This document shows positions 15,244 to 24,648 of a stretch of DNA of 64,000 nucleotides, piece by piece; position 1 is the first letter of the stretch, and every line of letters begins with the position of its first letter. The DNA is taken from the IMG/VR virus record IMGVR_UViG_3300049434_000014, positions 1-64,000 of that record; one strand, given 5' to 3'. Position numbers and translations under genes: made by a program. The notes under the pieces are model-generated. The model did not search any database, had not been told where the DNA came from, and saw nothing but the letters and a program-made list of their open reading frames with translations. The stretch comes from a virus.

Positions 15244-17271
15244 GTGGCTGTTGATTGTGGACTATTGGTCGATCTTAAGCAGATTGAGCGGTTGTATTCT
15301 CGACTTGCCACAATCGAAGACGGCTTCGGTTTTGACATTGAAGGCGGATACGATGGTCCGGCTCGGGAGAAGTTCTCATTGCATCCCGAGACTGCCACCC
15401 TTGCGGGTGTGTCTGTATCTGGGGATCCTTCGTGGGCTCGGTATACTGCGACGAAGTGGCGCGGCGGTGCAATGTCTGATCGGGTTAAGCTCGAGTACAT
15501 TCGTTTGCTGGCCGTGCTGCTCGGTTCGGGTAAGGGAATTGCACATAACTCGAAGTTCGAATTGACTCATCTTGCTCGGGAATTTCGCGATTACTTGTCG
15601 TCATCGGAGTTGCGTGAGGCTGGCCTCGAGCCTAACGGTTATTTCCCTATTTTCTCAGACTCGATGATTGAGGCTTACCTGTTAGGTGAGTTCCGTTCTC
15701 ATGGTTTGAAGTACTTGACTGAACTAGTGTTTGGTTACAAGCAAGCTGCTATCACTGACTTGTTCCCTCCTATGACGGAGAAGCAACAGAAGTCACTTCG
15801 GTTCACTGAGTTGGATTTGACTCCTGCTGTTATTTCATATGCTTGCGACGATGCTGCGTTTTCTCTCGCTTTGTCACATAGGCATCGTCCTCGTGTCGCG
15901 GGCAAGCTTCTCTATCGAGTGGAGATGGCGATCGTGCCCATCGTCGCTCAGATGGAGGACTACGGTGTTCAGTTCGACTGGGCTTCGATGGCTCGGGTTG
16001 AGGCTGAAGCGGAGCGGTTTGCTACCGCCATGCGTACAGAGATCATGCATGACTTGTCTATTACTTTGGACAAGCCTATTGACATTAACCTCAACTCGTC
16101 AGCACAAGTTTACGATGTTCTTTATAACCAGTTGAATCTTCGCACTACTAGAATGACGAAAGGTAGTGCGAAGACTCCTCCCAAGATGAGTACTGACGAG
16201 AAGGCGCTTGCTGGCTTAGCTAAGAAGCATGGTGCGGTGCGTCGCATCTTGGAGTACCGCGAGCTTAAGAAGTTGAACAGTTCATACCTCACGAAGTATC
16301 CACGTGATTTTGATTATGCTAAGGATGGTCGTACTCACCCCAGTCACGAGCAGACACGTATTGTCTCAGGTCGATTTGCTGTTTCGAGTCCTGGGTATCA
16401 ACAACTCCCGAAGAAGTATCGCTATGTGTTGTCCTCTGGCGCGGAGTTTAATCTAAAGTTCCGTGACTTCGTGATGGCTGGACCAGGCCATTACTTCATT
16501 GGATTTGACTACGCGCAGATTGAGTTGCGTGTAATTGCAGGGTTCTCACAAGAGCCTGCGATGCTTAAGGCATTCAACGAGGGTATAGATATTCACAAGA
16601 TGACCGGTTCGTTGTTGTTCGGTGTGCCTATGGATGATGTCACTGATGATCAGCGTGGTGTCGGCAAGACCCAGAACTTCGCTGTGAGCTTCGGTCAGGG
16701 TGTGAAGGGCATTGCTGATCGTCTCGGGATCTCTGTCGAGGAAGCAAAGATCTACTTTGATAAGTACTTTGATACGTTTGCGTCACTGAAATCGTGGATC
16801 AACAAGCAGACGATGGAGGGTGTGGCTAACGGTTATACGATTTCGAAGTTTGGGCGCAAGCACCCTATCTGGGAGCTGGAGTCGGAGTCGTCTGCAATCC
16901 GTGGCACGGGTGAGCGTTTGTGTGTGAACGCCCCAGTGCAGGGCTCTGCAGCGGATCTGATGAAGATCGCGATGGTCCGGGCGCAGCGCAGGCTTAAAGA
17001 AGCTGGGCTGGCTGATCGGGTTCATCTGATCATGAACATCCACGATGCTCTGGTGTGGGAAGCGGAGCTGGGTGTCTCGCCTCAGACAATCATCGATATT
17101 GTGCATCCTGAGGTCTGTCTTGACATCGAAGACTGGCCGCGTATTGAGGCTGAGTGGGAAGTCGGTTTGCGTTGGGGTTCGATGACCAAGCTTTCACTTG
17201 ATGCAAATAACAAGATCGTCGTGCCTAAACGTGAGACTGTTCAGGAGCCTCAGCTTGCGATGGCTGGGTAG
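15244..17271 (+). CDS. polA: Family A DNA polymerase with 3'-5' exonuclease domain
   Basis: 675 residues, no 5' nuclease domain, as usual in phage replicases. Exonuclease motifs: Exo I D31-x-E33 (FDIEGG), Exo II HNSKFE (N102, with Glu106 where Asp is usual), Exo III YACDD (about 199-203). Polymerase motifs: A FDYAQIELR (D422), B R471..K475..F479..F483, with Phe where the O-helix Tyr (Klenow 766) is usual, and C NIHDALVWE (H600, D601). It is the phage replicative polymerase and probably works with the phage clamp. GTG start. Neighbouring clamp-loader genes support this. Confidence 0.95.
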   Translation: MAVDCGLLVDLKQIERLYSRLATIEDGFGFDIEGGYDGPAREKFSLHPETATLAGVSVSGDPSWARYTATKWRGGAMSDRVKLEYIRLLAVLLGSGKGIAHNSKFELTHLAREFRDYLSSSELREAGLEPNGYFPIFSDSMIEAYLLGEFRSHGLKYLTELVFGYKQAAITDLFPPMTEKQQKSLRFTELDLTPAVISYACDDAAFSLALSHRHRPRVAGKLLYRVEMAIVPIVAQMEDYGVQFDWASMARVEAEAERFATAMRTEIMHDLSITLDKPIDINLNSSAQVYDVLYNQLNLRTTRMTKGSAKTPPKMSTDEKALAGLAKKHGAVRRILEYRELKKLNSSYLTKYPRDFDYAKDGRTHPSHEQTRIVSGRFAVSSPGYQQLPKKYRYVLSSGAEFNLKFRDFVMAGPGHYFIGFDYAQIELRVIAGFSQEPAMLKAFNEGIDIHKMTGSLLFGVPMDDVTDDQRGVGKTQNFAVSFGQGVKGIADRLGISVEEAKIYFDKYFDTFASLKSWINKQTMEGVANGYTISKFGRKHPIWELESESSAIRGTGERLCVNAPVQGSAADLMKIAMVRAQRRLKEAGLADRVHLIMNIHDALVWEAELGVSPQTIIDIVHPEVCLDIEDWPRIEAEWEVGLRWGSMTKLSLDANNKIVVPKRETVQEPQLAMAG

Positions 17272-17279
17272 TATTGGTT

Positions 17280-17516
17280 ATGAGTTCAGTTTCGTATACA
17301 CCACTCGAGATGAGAGAGTGGCTTCAGTCTGAAGACGTTGAAGTTGTTTCAGATACTCCCCCGTATGATCGTTTTGTGATTCTTGAGTGCGGTCGTTGGT
17401 TTCTCGAACGTGTCCCTTCGTTTAGGACTCATGGGTTTCCTGGACCTCGGGACCGAAAGTGTCCAGATTCAGACAAGGATCGTTGCAGAGTTCTGATGTA
17501 TGTTCCGTGTCGGTAA
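17280..17516 (+). CDS. Hypothetical Cys/Arg-rich protein
   Basis: 78 residues from the ATG at 17280; a TTG at 17274 is also in frame. The C-terminal third is rich in Cys, Arg and Asp (KCPDSDKDRCRVLMYVPCR). Not recognised. Confidence 0.5.
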   Translation: MSSVSYTPLEMREWLQSEDVEVVSDTPPYDRFVILECGRWFLERVPSFRTHGFPGPRDRKCPDSDKDRCRVLMYVPCR

Positions 17517-17532
17517 TCGGGTAGTACTGAGC

Positions 17533-17943
17533 ATGACTACTGAGCAACCCAAGACGGTATATCCTGTCCTCTGGAATGATAGACATGCTGATCCAGATGT
17601 GTACGTGTTCGCTAATGCCGACGATGCTGTTCGGTGGGCGAAGTCGAAGGTTCGTGAGCTGGAGCCTTCAGAGCTAGACGAAGAGTTGACTCCATCCATG
17701 GCGGCTGCGGGATGGCTCTATTACGGTCGTTACTCTCTTGAGGGTGACTACATTCGGGTTACGTCTGCTGAGGTTAAGGAATCTTTTGTAGAAGTTACTG
17801 ACGCGATGATCGACGCTGCTGCTGAGGTTTTGGGTAGCGCTGTCAGTGCTGATACTGAGTATTCTCTTACTCGGGAGCTGAGTCGTAGGGATTACCGAGA
17901 CATGATTGAGGCGGCTTTGAAGACTCAGGGAGGTAACACATGA
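17533..17943 (+). CDS. Hypothetical protein
   Basis: 136 residues from the ATG that follows the CGGGTAGTACTGAGC element; the in-frame ATG at 17500 lies inside the previous gene and has no ribosome-binding site. Acidic, mixed alpha/beta, with two halves of different character around residue 75. ATGA overlap with the next gene. Confidence 0.55.
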   Translation: MTTEQPKTVYPVLWNDRHADPDVYVFANADDAVRWAKSKVRELEPSELDEELTPSMAAAGWLYYGRYSLEGDYIRVTSAEVKESFVEVTDAMIDAAAEVLGSAVSADTEYSLTRELSRRDYRDMIEAALKTQGGNT

Positions 17944-18269
17944 TTGTTATGGAGGGCGAGTCCTTCGAGCTGACTGACGGTAAGTGGCTGAAGCTTGAGT
18001 TGTCTGTTAATGACACTGACCTTGAGCGTCAACTTGTCGACTGGGATATTCCAGATGCACTTGCAGCTGTACCCCTTCTGCCTGGCTCACTAGTTTACGA
18101 CATTCTCTCTGTGCTGGCGCAGCGGTTGCTCACCGCGCGGGCTTATGCGTCTGGTGGTTATACGAATGAAGAGGCACGGATGCGTCTAGGCGAGCTTAAT
18201 GCGCGTGCGAATAAACAATACGAAAAGGTGCAGTCTTTGATACACCTTTCGGAGCAGAAGAGTGGCTGA
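17940..18269 (+). CDS. Hypothetical protein
   Basis: 109 residues, ATG after GGGAGGTAACAC. An N-terminal beta hairpin-like part and a helical C-terminus (RMRLGELNARANKQYEKVQSL). It overlaps the next gene by 8 nt. Not recognised. Confidence 0.6.
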   Translation: MIVMEGESFELTDGKWLKLELSVNDTDLERQLVDWDIPDALAAVPLLPGSLVYDILSVLAQRLLTARAYASGGYTNEEARMRLGELNARANKQYEKVQSLIHLSEQKSG

Positions 18270-18765
18270 CATTATCGATCTCGCCTCGGATCTGGATCGC
18301 CTGATCGAGGAGGCGCTACGGCTGCGTCAGAGCGAAGCTCTGCCCTCGATCGATCAGGGGCCTGCTGAGGTACTGGCGCAGCTCGCTCTGGTCCGTACGA
18401 GGCTAGACAGGCTTGAAGAGCTGTTGTCTATCGCGGTGCGGTTCCGTGGTCGCATTCGAGAAGCGCTCAAGGCGGCGAACGCGTCGGTCGAGGATCGCTG
18501 GGCTGAGGTCGTCTCGGCTCCTAGCCGTCGTCCTCGCGCGGGCTCGGACGGGTGGTCCGGGTCAGCGCCACGTGAGCGATATGCCGAAGCTGATTTAGCT
18601 ACGTTAGATCAGAAGCGTGTACAGCGTCGTGTAGAGAAGTCTTCTGATTTGGCTAACGATGCAGTTGACTTGATTAGACAAGCTCATCGTGGATTGGATT
18701 CTACGCGTCTTGACTTGCATTTGATCCTGCGTGCGATGAGTGTCGAATCCTTTCTTGAGCGGTGA
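18262..18765 (+). CDS. Coiled-coil protein
   Basis: 167 residues from GTG. Two long heptad-like helices (about 1-80 and 115-165) separated by a basic, Ser/Arg-rich linker. It sits between replication genes; function unknown. Confidence 0.55.
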   Translation: MADIIDLASDLDRLIEEALRLRQSEALPSIDQGPAEVLAQLALVRTRLDRLEELLSIAVRFRGRIREALKAANASVEDRWAEVVSAPSRRPRAGSDGWSGSAPRERYAEADLATLDQKRVQRRVEKSSDLANDAVDLIRQAHRGLDSTRLDLHLILRAMSVESFLER

Positions 18766-18881
18766 GTCTGTCGGGGCTATTCGGTAGGACTGAACAGCAC
18801 AATCCGCTCGGGAGTGTGCAAGCGACGTTGGCCACACAGTGATGGTGGTTGTCGCACCTAACAAGAGAGAATGAGAGAAAA

Positions 18882-19880
18882 ATGCCTCAGACTACGTTCC
18901 ATACGGACAATGTTCGGACTTCAGCTACTGGGTTTCCGAAGCTGAAGCTTGATCACGGACAGATTGTTCGACTGGTTTGTATTGAGCAAGGCCCCACTTT
19001 TGAGTGGGTGCATCAGCTGCAGAAGCCTCGCAAGTCTCCGGTCACCGGTAAGGCTGTTATGGTGACGCGGAAGCGTAAGAGTGGCGAGGAGTATCAGGAT
19101 TACGATCAGGAATTCGTGGGTGCACCTATCTGTCTGGGTGACCCTGATATCCTGGCTGAGAAGGGCGTCGACCCGGATCACTGCCCGCTGTGTGAGGCTT
19201 CTACGGGTGATGAGGCTTTCCGTGGGCCGCAGCGTCGGTTCGCTATCCACGTTCTGAAGTACTCGACTAAGACCGGCTCCGGTACTATCACCGAACCGTT
19301 TAGTGTTGAGACTTTGGTGTGGGTGCTTAGTGATAATCGTTTCTCTGCGTTGGCTTCCATCTTCACGGAGCACGCTCCTGACGGTGAGCAGCCTGATCCG
19401 CGCAAGGTTGACCTCGTACTGGGACCGTGCACGAATGCGAGTTTCCAGAACTACGAGATCAAGGCGGGTGCGAAGTGCGAGATGCTGCAGTCGCAGGAGC
19501 GCTTGCAGCGGGCGATGACCACCTATCAGGAAAACCACGCTCCGGATCTCACCCCTTACTGCGGGCGTGTGACCGAGCGTCGGTGGATTGAGCAGATGAT
19601 CGAGGAGATTCAGGAACGCTACGCCGAGATCCGCGCGGGTGGTGCTCCGGTTTCCATTCCTGATGTGTCGACTACGTTGGATTCTTCGCTGTTGGATTCG
19701 ACTCCGTCTACGGTCTCTCCTACTAGCTCCACTCCGAAGACTTCTGCAGCTACGGCTGAGTTGGCGACGGCTGTGGAGACGGTGGTAACGGCGGATGAGG
19801 CTCCTGCTCAGGAGGCGGATCCTAAGGGTGAAGACACTTCATTCGAAGATCTGCTCGCGTCGCTTACCCCTTCGAAGTAA
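18882..19880 (+). CDS. SSB-like single-strand DNA-binding protein (gp32-like layout)
   Basis: 332 residues from ATG; in-frame TTG at 18849 is less likely. A beta-rich core with PKLKLDHGQIVRLVCIEQGP is followed by a CPLCEAS knuckle and then RRFAIHVLKYS; the RFAIHV and zinc-knuckle placement is seen in phage gp32-like binding proteins. The last 70 residues are Ser/Thr/Ala/Glu-rich and end in an acidic-hydrophobic tip (EDTSFEDLLASLTPSK), the usual partner-recruiting tail of SSBs. It lies just before RusA and RecA. The family call is inferred from layout. Confidence 0.65.
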   Translation: MPQTTFHTDNVRTSATGFPKLKLDHGQIVRLVCIEQGPTFEWVHQLQKPRKSPVTGKAVMVTRKRKSGEEYQDYDQEFVGAPICLGDPDILAEKGVDPDHCPLCEASTGDEAFRGPQRRFAIHVLKYSTKTGSGTITEPFSVETLVWVLSDNRFSALASIFTEHAPDGEQPDPRKVDLVLGPCTNASFQNYEIKAGAKCEMLQSQERLQRAMTTYQENHAPDLTPYCGRVTERRWIEQMIEEIQERYAEIRAGGAPVSIPDVSTTLDSSLLDSTPSTVSPTSSTPKTSAATAELATAVETVVTADEAPAQEADPKGEDTSFEDLLASLTPSK

Positions 19881-19906
19881 ATGACTGAGAGCGATCGGGT
19901 CGAGAA

Positions 19907-20458
19907 ATGACTAGTTCACTAGCGTGGCGGGATCTTCCCGATCCGGTCGCTCTCATTCGGGATTGCTGGCCTCGCCCAGCTGCGCATTTCGAGATCGTGG
20001 TCGTGGGGATGCCTGCTCCACAGGGTTCCAAGGTTCCGATGGGTCGTAATAATGCTGGTCGGATCCTTATGCGGGAATCATCTAAGGCTGTGGCTCCGTG
20101 GCGGGAGTCTGTGGAGCGGGCAACCCTTCGTTTGATTTCACCGGATGGTGAGGGTCGTACGATTTATCCTGGTTTTCCGTTGAAGGGTCCGCTGGTTGCG
20201 GAGATGGTTTTCACCATGCCTAAGCCAGCGGCTGCTTCTAAGCGGAGACGGTCCTGGCCTGCAACAGCGCGAAATGACACCAGTAAGCTTACGAGATCTA
20301 CTGAAGACGCTTTGAAGATCGCTCAGGCGATTAAAGACGATGGACTGATTGTCGAGTACGTAAGGTTGGCCAAGGTCTTTCCTAGTGAAGATCGAGACGC
20401 GCTTGCCGTGACGGGCGCTGTGATTCGCATCTGGTCAGTGGATCTACTGACGGAATAG
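19907..20458 (+). CDS. rusA: RusA-like Holliday-junction resolvase
   Basis: 183 residues. RusA-type features: GMPAPQGSKVPMG near residue 34, MVFTMPKPAAASKRRR, then DTSKLTRSTEDALK (about 125-138) and IKDDGLIVEYVRLAKVFP (about 143-160), which supply the acidic residues and the Lys needed for metal-dependent junction cutting. It would resolve recombination or replication intermediates made by the downstream RecA. Confidence 0.85.
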   Translation: MTSSLAWRDLPDPVALIRDCWPRPAAHFEIVVVGMPAPQGSKVPMGRNNAGRILMRESSKAVAPWRESVERATLRLISPDGEGRTIYPGFPLKGPLVAEMVFTMPKPAAASKRRRSWPATARNDTSKLTRSTEDALKIAQAIKDDGLIVEYVRLAKVFPSEDRDALAVTGAVIRIWSVDLLTE

Positions 20459-20486
20459 CTCGGGCGCCGGGTATGTTTGGAGTAGG

Positions 20487-20562
20487 CACGGTCGGTGTGT
20501 TCGACACCATTCGCTCCTTGATCCCGGCGAATTGGTAGTGACACATCGGCCGTGTTCTTTTT
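20487..20562 (+). terminator. Large two-part terminator between rusA and recA
   Basis: An outer 13 bp stem (CACGGTCGGTGTG with CACATCGGCCGTG, two G-U pairs) encloses an inner hairpin (ACCATTCGC with GCGAATTGGT, one bulge). The T run TTCTTTTT follows at once. It is the best intrinsic terminator in the left half of the window. Confidence 0.75.
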
Positions 20563-20574
20563 GTAGGAGGAATT

Positions 20575-21846
20575 GTGGCGACTGCTACTCTTGATGATAT
20601 CCTCAGTAAAGCTTACGAAGATGCTGGTCTCGAAGAGGCTGACGTTTTATCGGATAAGGGCTACATTCCTTCAGGCAATCTTGCTCTCGACTTCATTCTG
20701 GGCGGGCAGGGGTTCCCTCGAGGCCGCTCCATTGAGCTTTACGGATTGTCCCAGTCTGGTAAGACAACTACGGCTGCGATGGTCGCTGCTCAAGCGCAGA
20801 AACTCGGGCTACGGGTTCTGTACCTAGACTTTGAGCAGGCACTGGATGAGCCGTATCTTAACGCGCTGGGCGTTAACACGCGGGATCGTCGGCTGTTCGT
20901 GCCCTTCCCTGCGTCCTCGCTCGAGCACGGCGCGGAGGTGGCGACTCAGGTGGCCAGGACGGGCGATGTGGGGCTGATCGTCTTTGACAGCGTGCCCGCC
21001 ATGGTTCCGCGTTCGTCTGCAGAAGAAGACAAGGACTCGCGGACGCTGGCGATGGAGCGGGCTCGGCTGTTGGGCAACCTGCTCGCCAAGCTCAATCCCA
21101 TTCTGGCTAAGACTGGCACGTGTGCCATTTTCATTAACCACATTCGTGATGTTATTGAGACTGGTCCTACGCGTCCTGGTATGCCTAAACGAACCACCAC
21201 TCCAGGTGGCACGGCGCTGAAGTTTTATTCATCGGTGCGTGTGAAGTTCTCTGTCGTGAAGACATGGAAAGCCGATCGTGAAGATCCGTTGACTGGTGAG
21301 AGAGTTTCTGATGCACACTCTGTCACTTCAAAGGCAGAGGTGACGAAGAATAAGCTTGCGGCTCCTTATCAGACTGCTGAGTTGTATTTGGTGTTGGGTA
21401 AGGGATTCAATCAGACGTGGTCTGCGATGCAGGTGTTGGTTGGGAACAAGGTTGTCAAGAAAGCCGGTGCTTACTTCCAGTTCCCACAAGATCTTTACCA
21501 TGCCAACATGACTACGGGCGCTAAGGGTCCGTCCATGCAGGGGTTGCAATCTGTACTTGATTTGGCTGAGTCTTTCCCGGAGTGGGGCGAGTTGTTGGTG
21601 TCTCGCGCTCTTGCTGTCTTGCCTTCGGAGAAGGTGACGATTGCTCTGCCGGATCTCGAGTCGGGTGGGGAGGTTCCTACTCCGTCTGATGAAGACATCA
21701 GCCTAGTTGGCGAACCTTCACCTCAGGAGCCTGTTGTCTCGGATCCCGAGCCAACGGTTCAGTTGCCTGTTCCTGCACCGCCCGTGGTGTCGGGGAATGG
21801 ACAGACAATTCGGTTCCTTCGTCCTCCTAGCGGTGTGAGCCGGTAG
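20575..21846 (+). CDS. recA: RecA-like recombinase
   Basis: 423 residues from GTG after GTAGGAGGAATT. Walker A is GLSQSGKTT (57-65); the Walker B-like strand LIVFDS lies near residue 137-142, followed by an L1-like AEEDKDSRTLAMERARLLGNLL segment and INHIRDVI. It catalyses strand exchange. The C-terminal 70 residues are Pro/Glu/Ser-rich and unstructured, unlike bacterial RecA. RusA upstream and SbcCD-like proteins downstream make a recombination set. Confidence 0.85.
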   Translation: MATATLDDILSKAYEDAGLEEADVLSDKGYIPSGNLALDFILGGQGFPRGRSIELYGLSQSGKTTTAAMVAAQAQKLGLRVLYLDFEQALDEPYLNALGVNTRDRRLFVPFPASSLEHGAEVATQVARTGDVGLIVFDSVPAMVPRSSAEEDKDSRTLAMERARLLGNLLAKLNPILAKTGTCAIFINHIRDVIETGPTRPGMPKRTTTPGGTALKFYSSVRVKFSVVKTWKADREDPLTGERVSDAHSVTSKAEVTKNKLAAPYQTAELYLVLGKGFNQTWSAMQVLVGNKVVKKAGAYFQFPQDLYHANMTTGAKGPSMQGLQSVLDLAESFPEWGELLVSRALAVLPSEKVTIALPDLESGGEVPTPSDEDISLVGEPSPQEPVVSDPEPTVQLPVPAPPVVSGNGQTIRFLRPPSGVSR

Positions 21847-21900
21847 GACTTGGTGTGGTTATGTTGAAGACAAGTAGTCTTCCCAACGAGAGAGGTTGCC

Positions 21901-23079
21901 GTGACTACTGCTGCTCTGCCTGACGTGATGAATCTGAGCGGTCGGGGTGCTCCCGTCACCGTTCAAGACATGCTTGATCGAGACAAACTGATTCCTGTGG
22001 AGCGTGGCATTCAGCTTCTGCAGACGACTGAGCCTCTGGCGTTTGTGGACTTCCAGACCGGTCCGTCACTTCGGTTCCGGCTCGAAGACGAGTGGAACAA
22101 AGATGTTGAAGGTATGCATGGTACTGAGCCTGTCGACGCGTGGGTGAACATTCAGCATGGTCAGAATGACGGAACTGAATACCGTCTCTCCCTTGATGCT
22201 GTTCGCGAGGCCACCAAGCAGTTTGGTATGTCTGCGAAGTACATTGAGAAGGCCCCCGGTTTCCTTACCGCTGATGCGCTGAACTACTGGTATCGCTCTG
22301 GTTTGGATAAGGAGCTTCGCCTGATGGTTGTTGGCGAGGATCAGCTCGGGATGGCGATCACTCGCGGGACGGTGCAGCCGTTCTCGAACCTTGATCTGCT
22401 CGAGCGGGCCATCGCGACGATCAACTCTCGTTATCCGGGTCTGGACATTTACCTGGATGCATCGAAGATGTCTCACTCGCTGCGTAAGACTTTCATGCAG
22501 CTTGTGGTTCCGGCACTCGGTCGCGAGATGAACGATACTGGCGAGGCAAATGATCAGTGGTGGGGCGGCGTTCAGCTTTCCAATAGCCTTACTGCTGAGA
22601 TCCAGACGGGCGTTAGTGGTTTCATGTATCGGATGTTGTGCACCAATGGCATGATCGATGTGTCGGCTTCAGCGGATTCGTGGTCTCGACGCTCTGGCGG
22701 ACAGGAATCCGAAGAGGTTTACGCGTGGGCACAGGAAGCTGTCGATAATGTTCTCGGCGGCCTGGAGTCCTCTTTCGATCAGGTACAGGCTCTGACTAAT
22801 ATGCCACTCGAAGGCGAGGTTGGGGCTGCGGCTCGCGACGTTTTCGAGCAGCACCGGGTGCCGATGCGGGCTCGGGAGCGCATCATCAATGAGCTTGTCG
22901 AGACTGACAACCTCACGATGTACGGATTGATGAATGCAATCACCGCTGCAGCGAATGGTGATGTTCGTCCCGAGGAGCAGCAGTTGCTGATGTCGGTCGG
23001 CGGCGAGATCGTTCAGCACGCTGAGCGTTGCGATGCTTGCCATCGCATTTTGCCTGAGGGTCTGGTCATCTCCGAGTAA
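21901..23079 (+). CDS. DUF932-like protein
   Basis: 392 residues. The central block (GGVQLSNSLTAEIQTGVSGF and then YRMLCTNGMI) matches the DUF932 phage/plasmid family, whose function is unknown but which often travels with recombination genes. The C-terminus has a CDACHRILPEG knuckle. The leader has a short inverted repeat (GAAGAC, 5 nt, GTCTTC). Confidence 0.7.
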   Translation: MTTAALPDVMNLSGRGAPVTVQDMLDRDKLIPVERGIQLLQTTEPLAFVDFQTGPSLRFRLEDEWNKDVEGMHGTEPVDAWVNIQHGQNDGTEYRLSLDAVREATKQFGMSAKYIEKAPGFLTADALNYWYRSGLDKELRLMVVGEDQLGMAITRGTVQPFSNLDLLERAIATINSRYPGLDIYLDASKMSHSLRKTFMQLVVPALGREMNDTGEANDQWWGGVQLSNSLTAEIQTGVSGFMYRMLCTNGMIDVSASADSWSRRSGGQESEEVYAWAQEAVDNVLGGLESSFDQVQALTNMPLEGEVGAAARDVFEQHRVPMRARERIINELVETDNLTMYGLMNAITAAANGDVRPEEQQLLMSVGGEIVQHAERCDACHRILPEGLVISE

Positions 23080-23093
23080 TACATGTCAGTTCC

Positions 23094-23131
23094 CAACAGG
23101 GAGCATGCCCTTCCGGGTGTGCTCCCTGTTG
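23094..23131 (+). terminator. Hairpin terminator after the DUF932 gene
   Basis: CAACAGGGAGCA pairs with TGCTCCCTGTTG (12 bp, 14 nt loop) 15 nt past the stop codon. No strong T run. Confidence 0.65.
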
Positions 23132-23183
23132 CTATTCCTGGGTAGGACTGATCTGACTTGGAAAATTGAAGGGGGATGAAGTC

Positions 23184-23393
23184 TTGAGTAATGACTCCAG
23201 TTCCGTGGGGCGAGGAGAGGTTGCAGTTAATGATATGCGTGCACGGATTGAAGCAGGATGGACCTTTGATCAGCTTTGGGACCGCTTTGCGTTTGCTGTG
23301 GCTGGAGCGGGGTTTACGTACGACTACGCATGCACTCGATTGGAGACTCATTCTGAAGTCGACAATTTCGACACCGCATACCAAGTTGCTTGA
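23184..23393 (+). CDS. Hypothetical small protein
   Basis: 69 residues from a TTG 10 nt after AAGGGGG. GWTFDQLWDRFAFAVAGAGFTYDYA gives a plausible helix. A longer frame on the same strand (23191-23424) was judged a shadow. Confidence 0.45.
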   Translation: MSNDSSSVGRGEVAVNDMRARIEAGWTFDQLWDRFAFAVAGAGFTYDYACTRLETHSEVDNFDTAYQVA

Positions 23394-23436
23394 GCATCGT
23401 CTTCATGTAATAGAGATTGATTAAGGAAGGGTGATT

Positions 23437-24228
23437 GTGAACTGGCCCCGGTTGCGCGAACGAGCACCGTGGATCGCTCGCGATGTGTTGTGGGGCGGGC
23501 AGGGTGTCGTCCTCACCACCGTGAGTGCGTATTACTCGCTGAAGTGGGCGCTGGCGCACGGGTTTCCTTCGGTGATAGCGGGATCGCTGTTCGTGGCTCT
23601 GGAGCTGTCTGCTCTGTTGGGCCTGGTGGTGACGGCGCACCCTCGTGATCAGCGCGCTCACGGGCATGCTGTGGCTTTGGTGATCGGGTCTGCTGCGTTG
23701 GCTGCAATCGTCAACGGGCTGCAGCACGCTATGGATCGTGGATTGGTTTCTGTAACCACTCCAGGTGTCCTTCTCACGGGATCGGTAGTACCGATCATGC
23801 TCGCTTGGTCATCGCACGTTGCTCGTGGGATGGCTTCTCGACCTAGTCGCGAACAGGCGAGTGTTTTAGAACCGGTGGTGTTGGATTCTCAGCCGATTTT
23901 TCCTGAGGTTGTACTTGCCGAGTCAATCTCTGTCGGATCTGATGTCCCGCTGTTTCCCACCGTTTCTGCTCCGGAGCCAACTCCCGTAGATAAGATCGAG
24001 ACTTCAAATGAGGAGATGTCTCCAGCGGAGTATCTGCTCAATGCGTGGCGTTTCGGTAGGAGAGTTGAAGCACAAGAGCTTTACGCTCAATTCCCGAATC
24101 GGAGACGAGAATCACTGAGATCGGTGATGTCTACCACGCGGAAGAAGAACCCCGAGCTGGAGCCTCCGGTTCGGATCGTAAAGGAGGGCCAGAATGGCAG
24201 GGACGCAGAGCGCGGGCAAGCTGGCTGA
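23437..24228 (+). CDS. Membrane protein of the FtsK/TraB-like module
   Basis: 263 residues from the GTG six bases after AAGGAAGG (an in-frame GTG at 23431 is too close). Three to four hydrophobic spans in residues 20-130, then a Pro/Glu-rich linker, then a C-terminal helical domain (PAEYLLNAWRFGRRVEAQELYAQFPNR, broken here by Pro) that looks like a small winged helix. The layout recalls the SpdB/DUF2637-type membrane proteins next to tra genes in actinobacterial plasmids; this is inference. It overlaps the next gene by 35 nt. Confidence 0.6.
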   Translation: MNWPRLRERAPWIARDVLWGGQGVVLTTVSAYYSLKWALAHGFPSVIAGSLFVALELSALLGLVVTAHPRDQRAHGHAVALVIGSAALAAIVNGLQHAMDRGLVSVTTPGVLLTGSVVPIMLAWSSHVARGMASRPSREQASVLEPVVLDSQPIFPEVVLAESISVGSDVPLFPTVSAPEPTPVDKIETSNEEMSPAEYLLNAWRFGRRVEAQELYAQFPNRRRESLRSVMSTTRKKNPELEPPVRIVKEGQNGRDAERGQAG

Positions 24229-24622
24229 GATTGGCCAGTTTGACTTCATGGAGGAAGACGACTACCGAAACTGGACTAAGGCTGTCCTCGACTTGCAGAA
24301 GAATCTCATACGAGAGTTGGAGATTTCTCGTATGAACTTGAAGAGTCTTCTGGAGCACACTCCCACCGCTACTGATGGTAAGTCCATCAAGAATATCGGT
24401 GCGAGTAAGCGTGCTGCGCGGGCGACTGATGCGAAGTTGGGTCGTGCGTCTCAGGCCATGGCTACGTCGATGGGCCAGATCCGGGGTGCGTTTGCTGCTT
24501 TCGAGAAGAACTACCTCGGTGAGGTGCCTGCAGCTAAGGGTGGTAGCGCTAATCAGGGTATGCGCCTGAATCGCAATCAGCGTACGCGACGTACCTCCAC
24601 CAATTCGAATTCCACTCCGTAG
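24194..24622 (+). CDS. Helical protein upstream of FtsK-like translocase
   Basis: 142 residues, ATG after AAGGAGGGCCAGA. Helical, basic, with a heptad-like stretch (DLQKNLIRELEISRMNLKSL) and an Arg/Asn/Thr-rich C-terminus. Probably part of the translocase module by position only. Confidence 0.6.
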   Translation: MAGTQSAGKLAEIGQFDFMEEDDYRNWTKAVLDLQKNLIRELEISRMNLKSLLEHTPTATDGKSIKNIGASKRAARATDAKLGRASQAMATSMGQIRGAFAAFEKNYLGEVPAAKGGSANQGMRLNRNQRTRRTSTNSNSTP

Positions 24623-24648
24623 TACTAGAGAAAGGTATGTGAGCAGCA

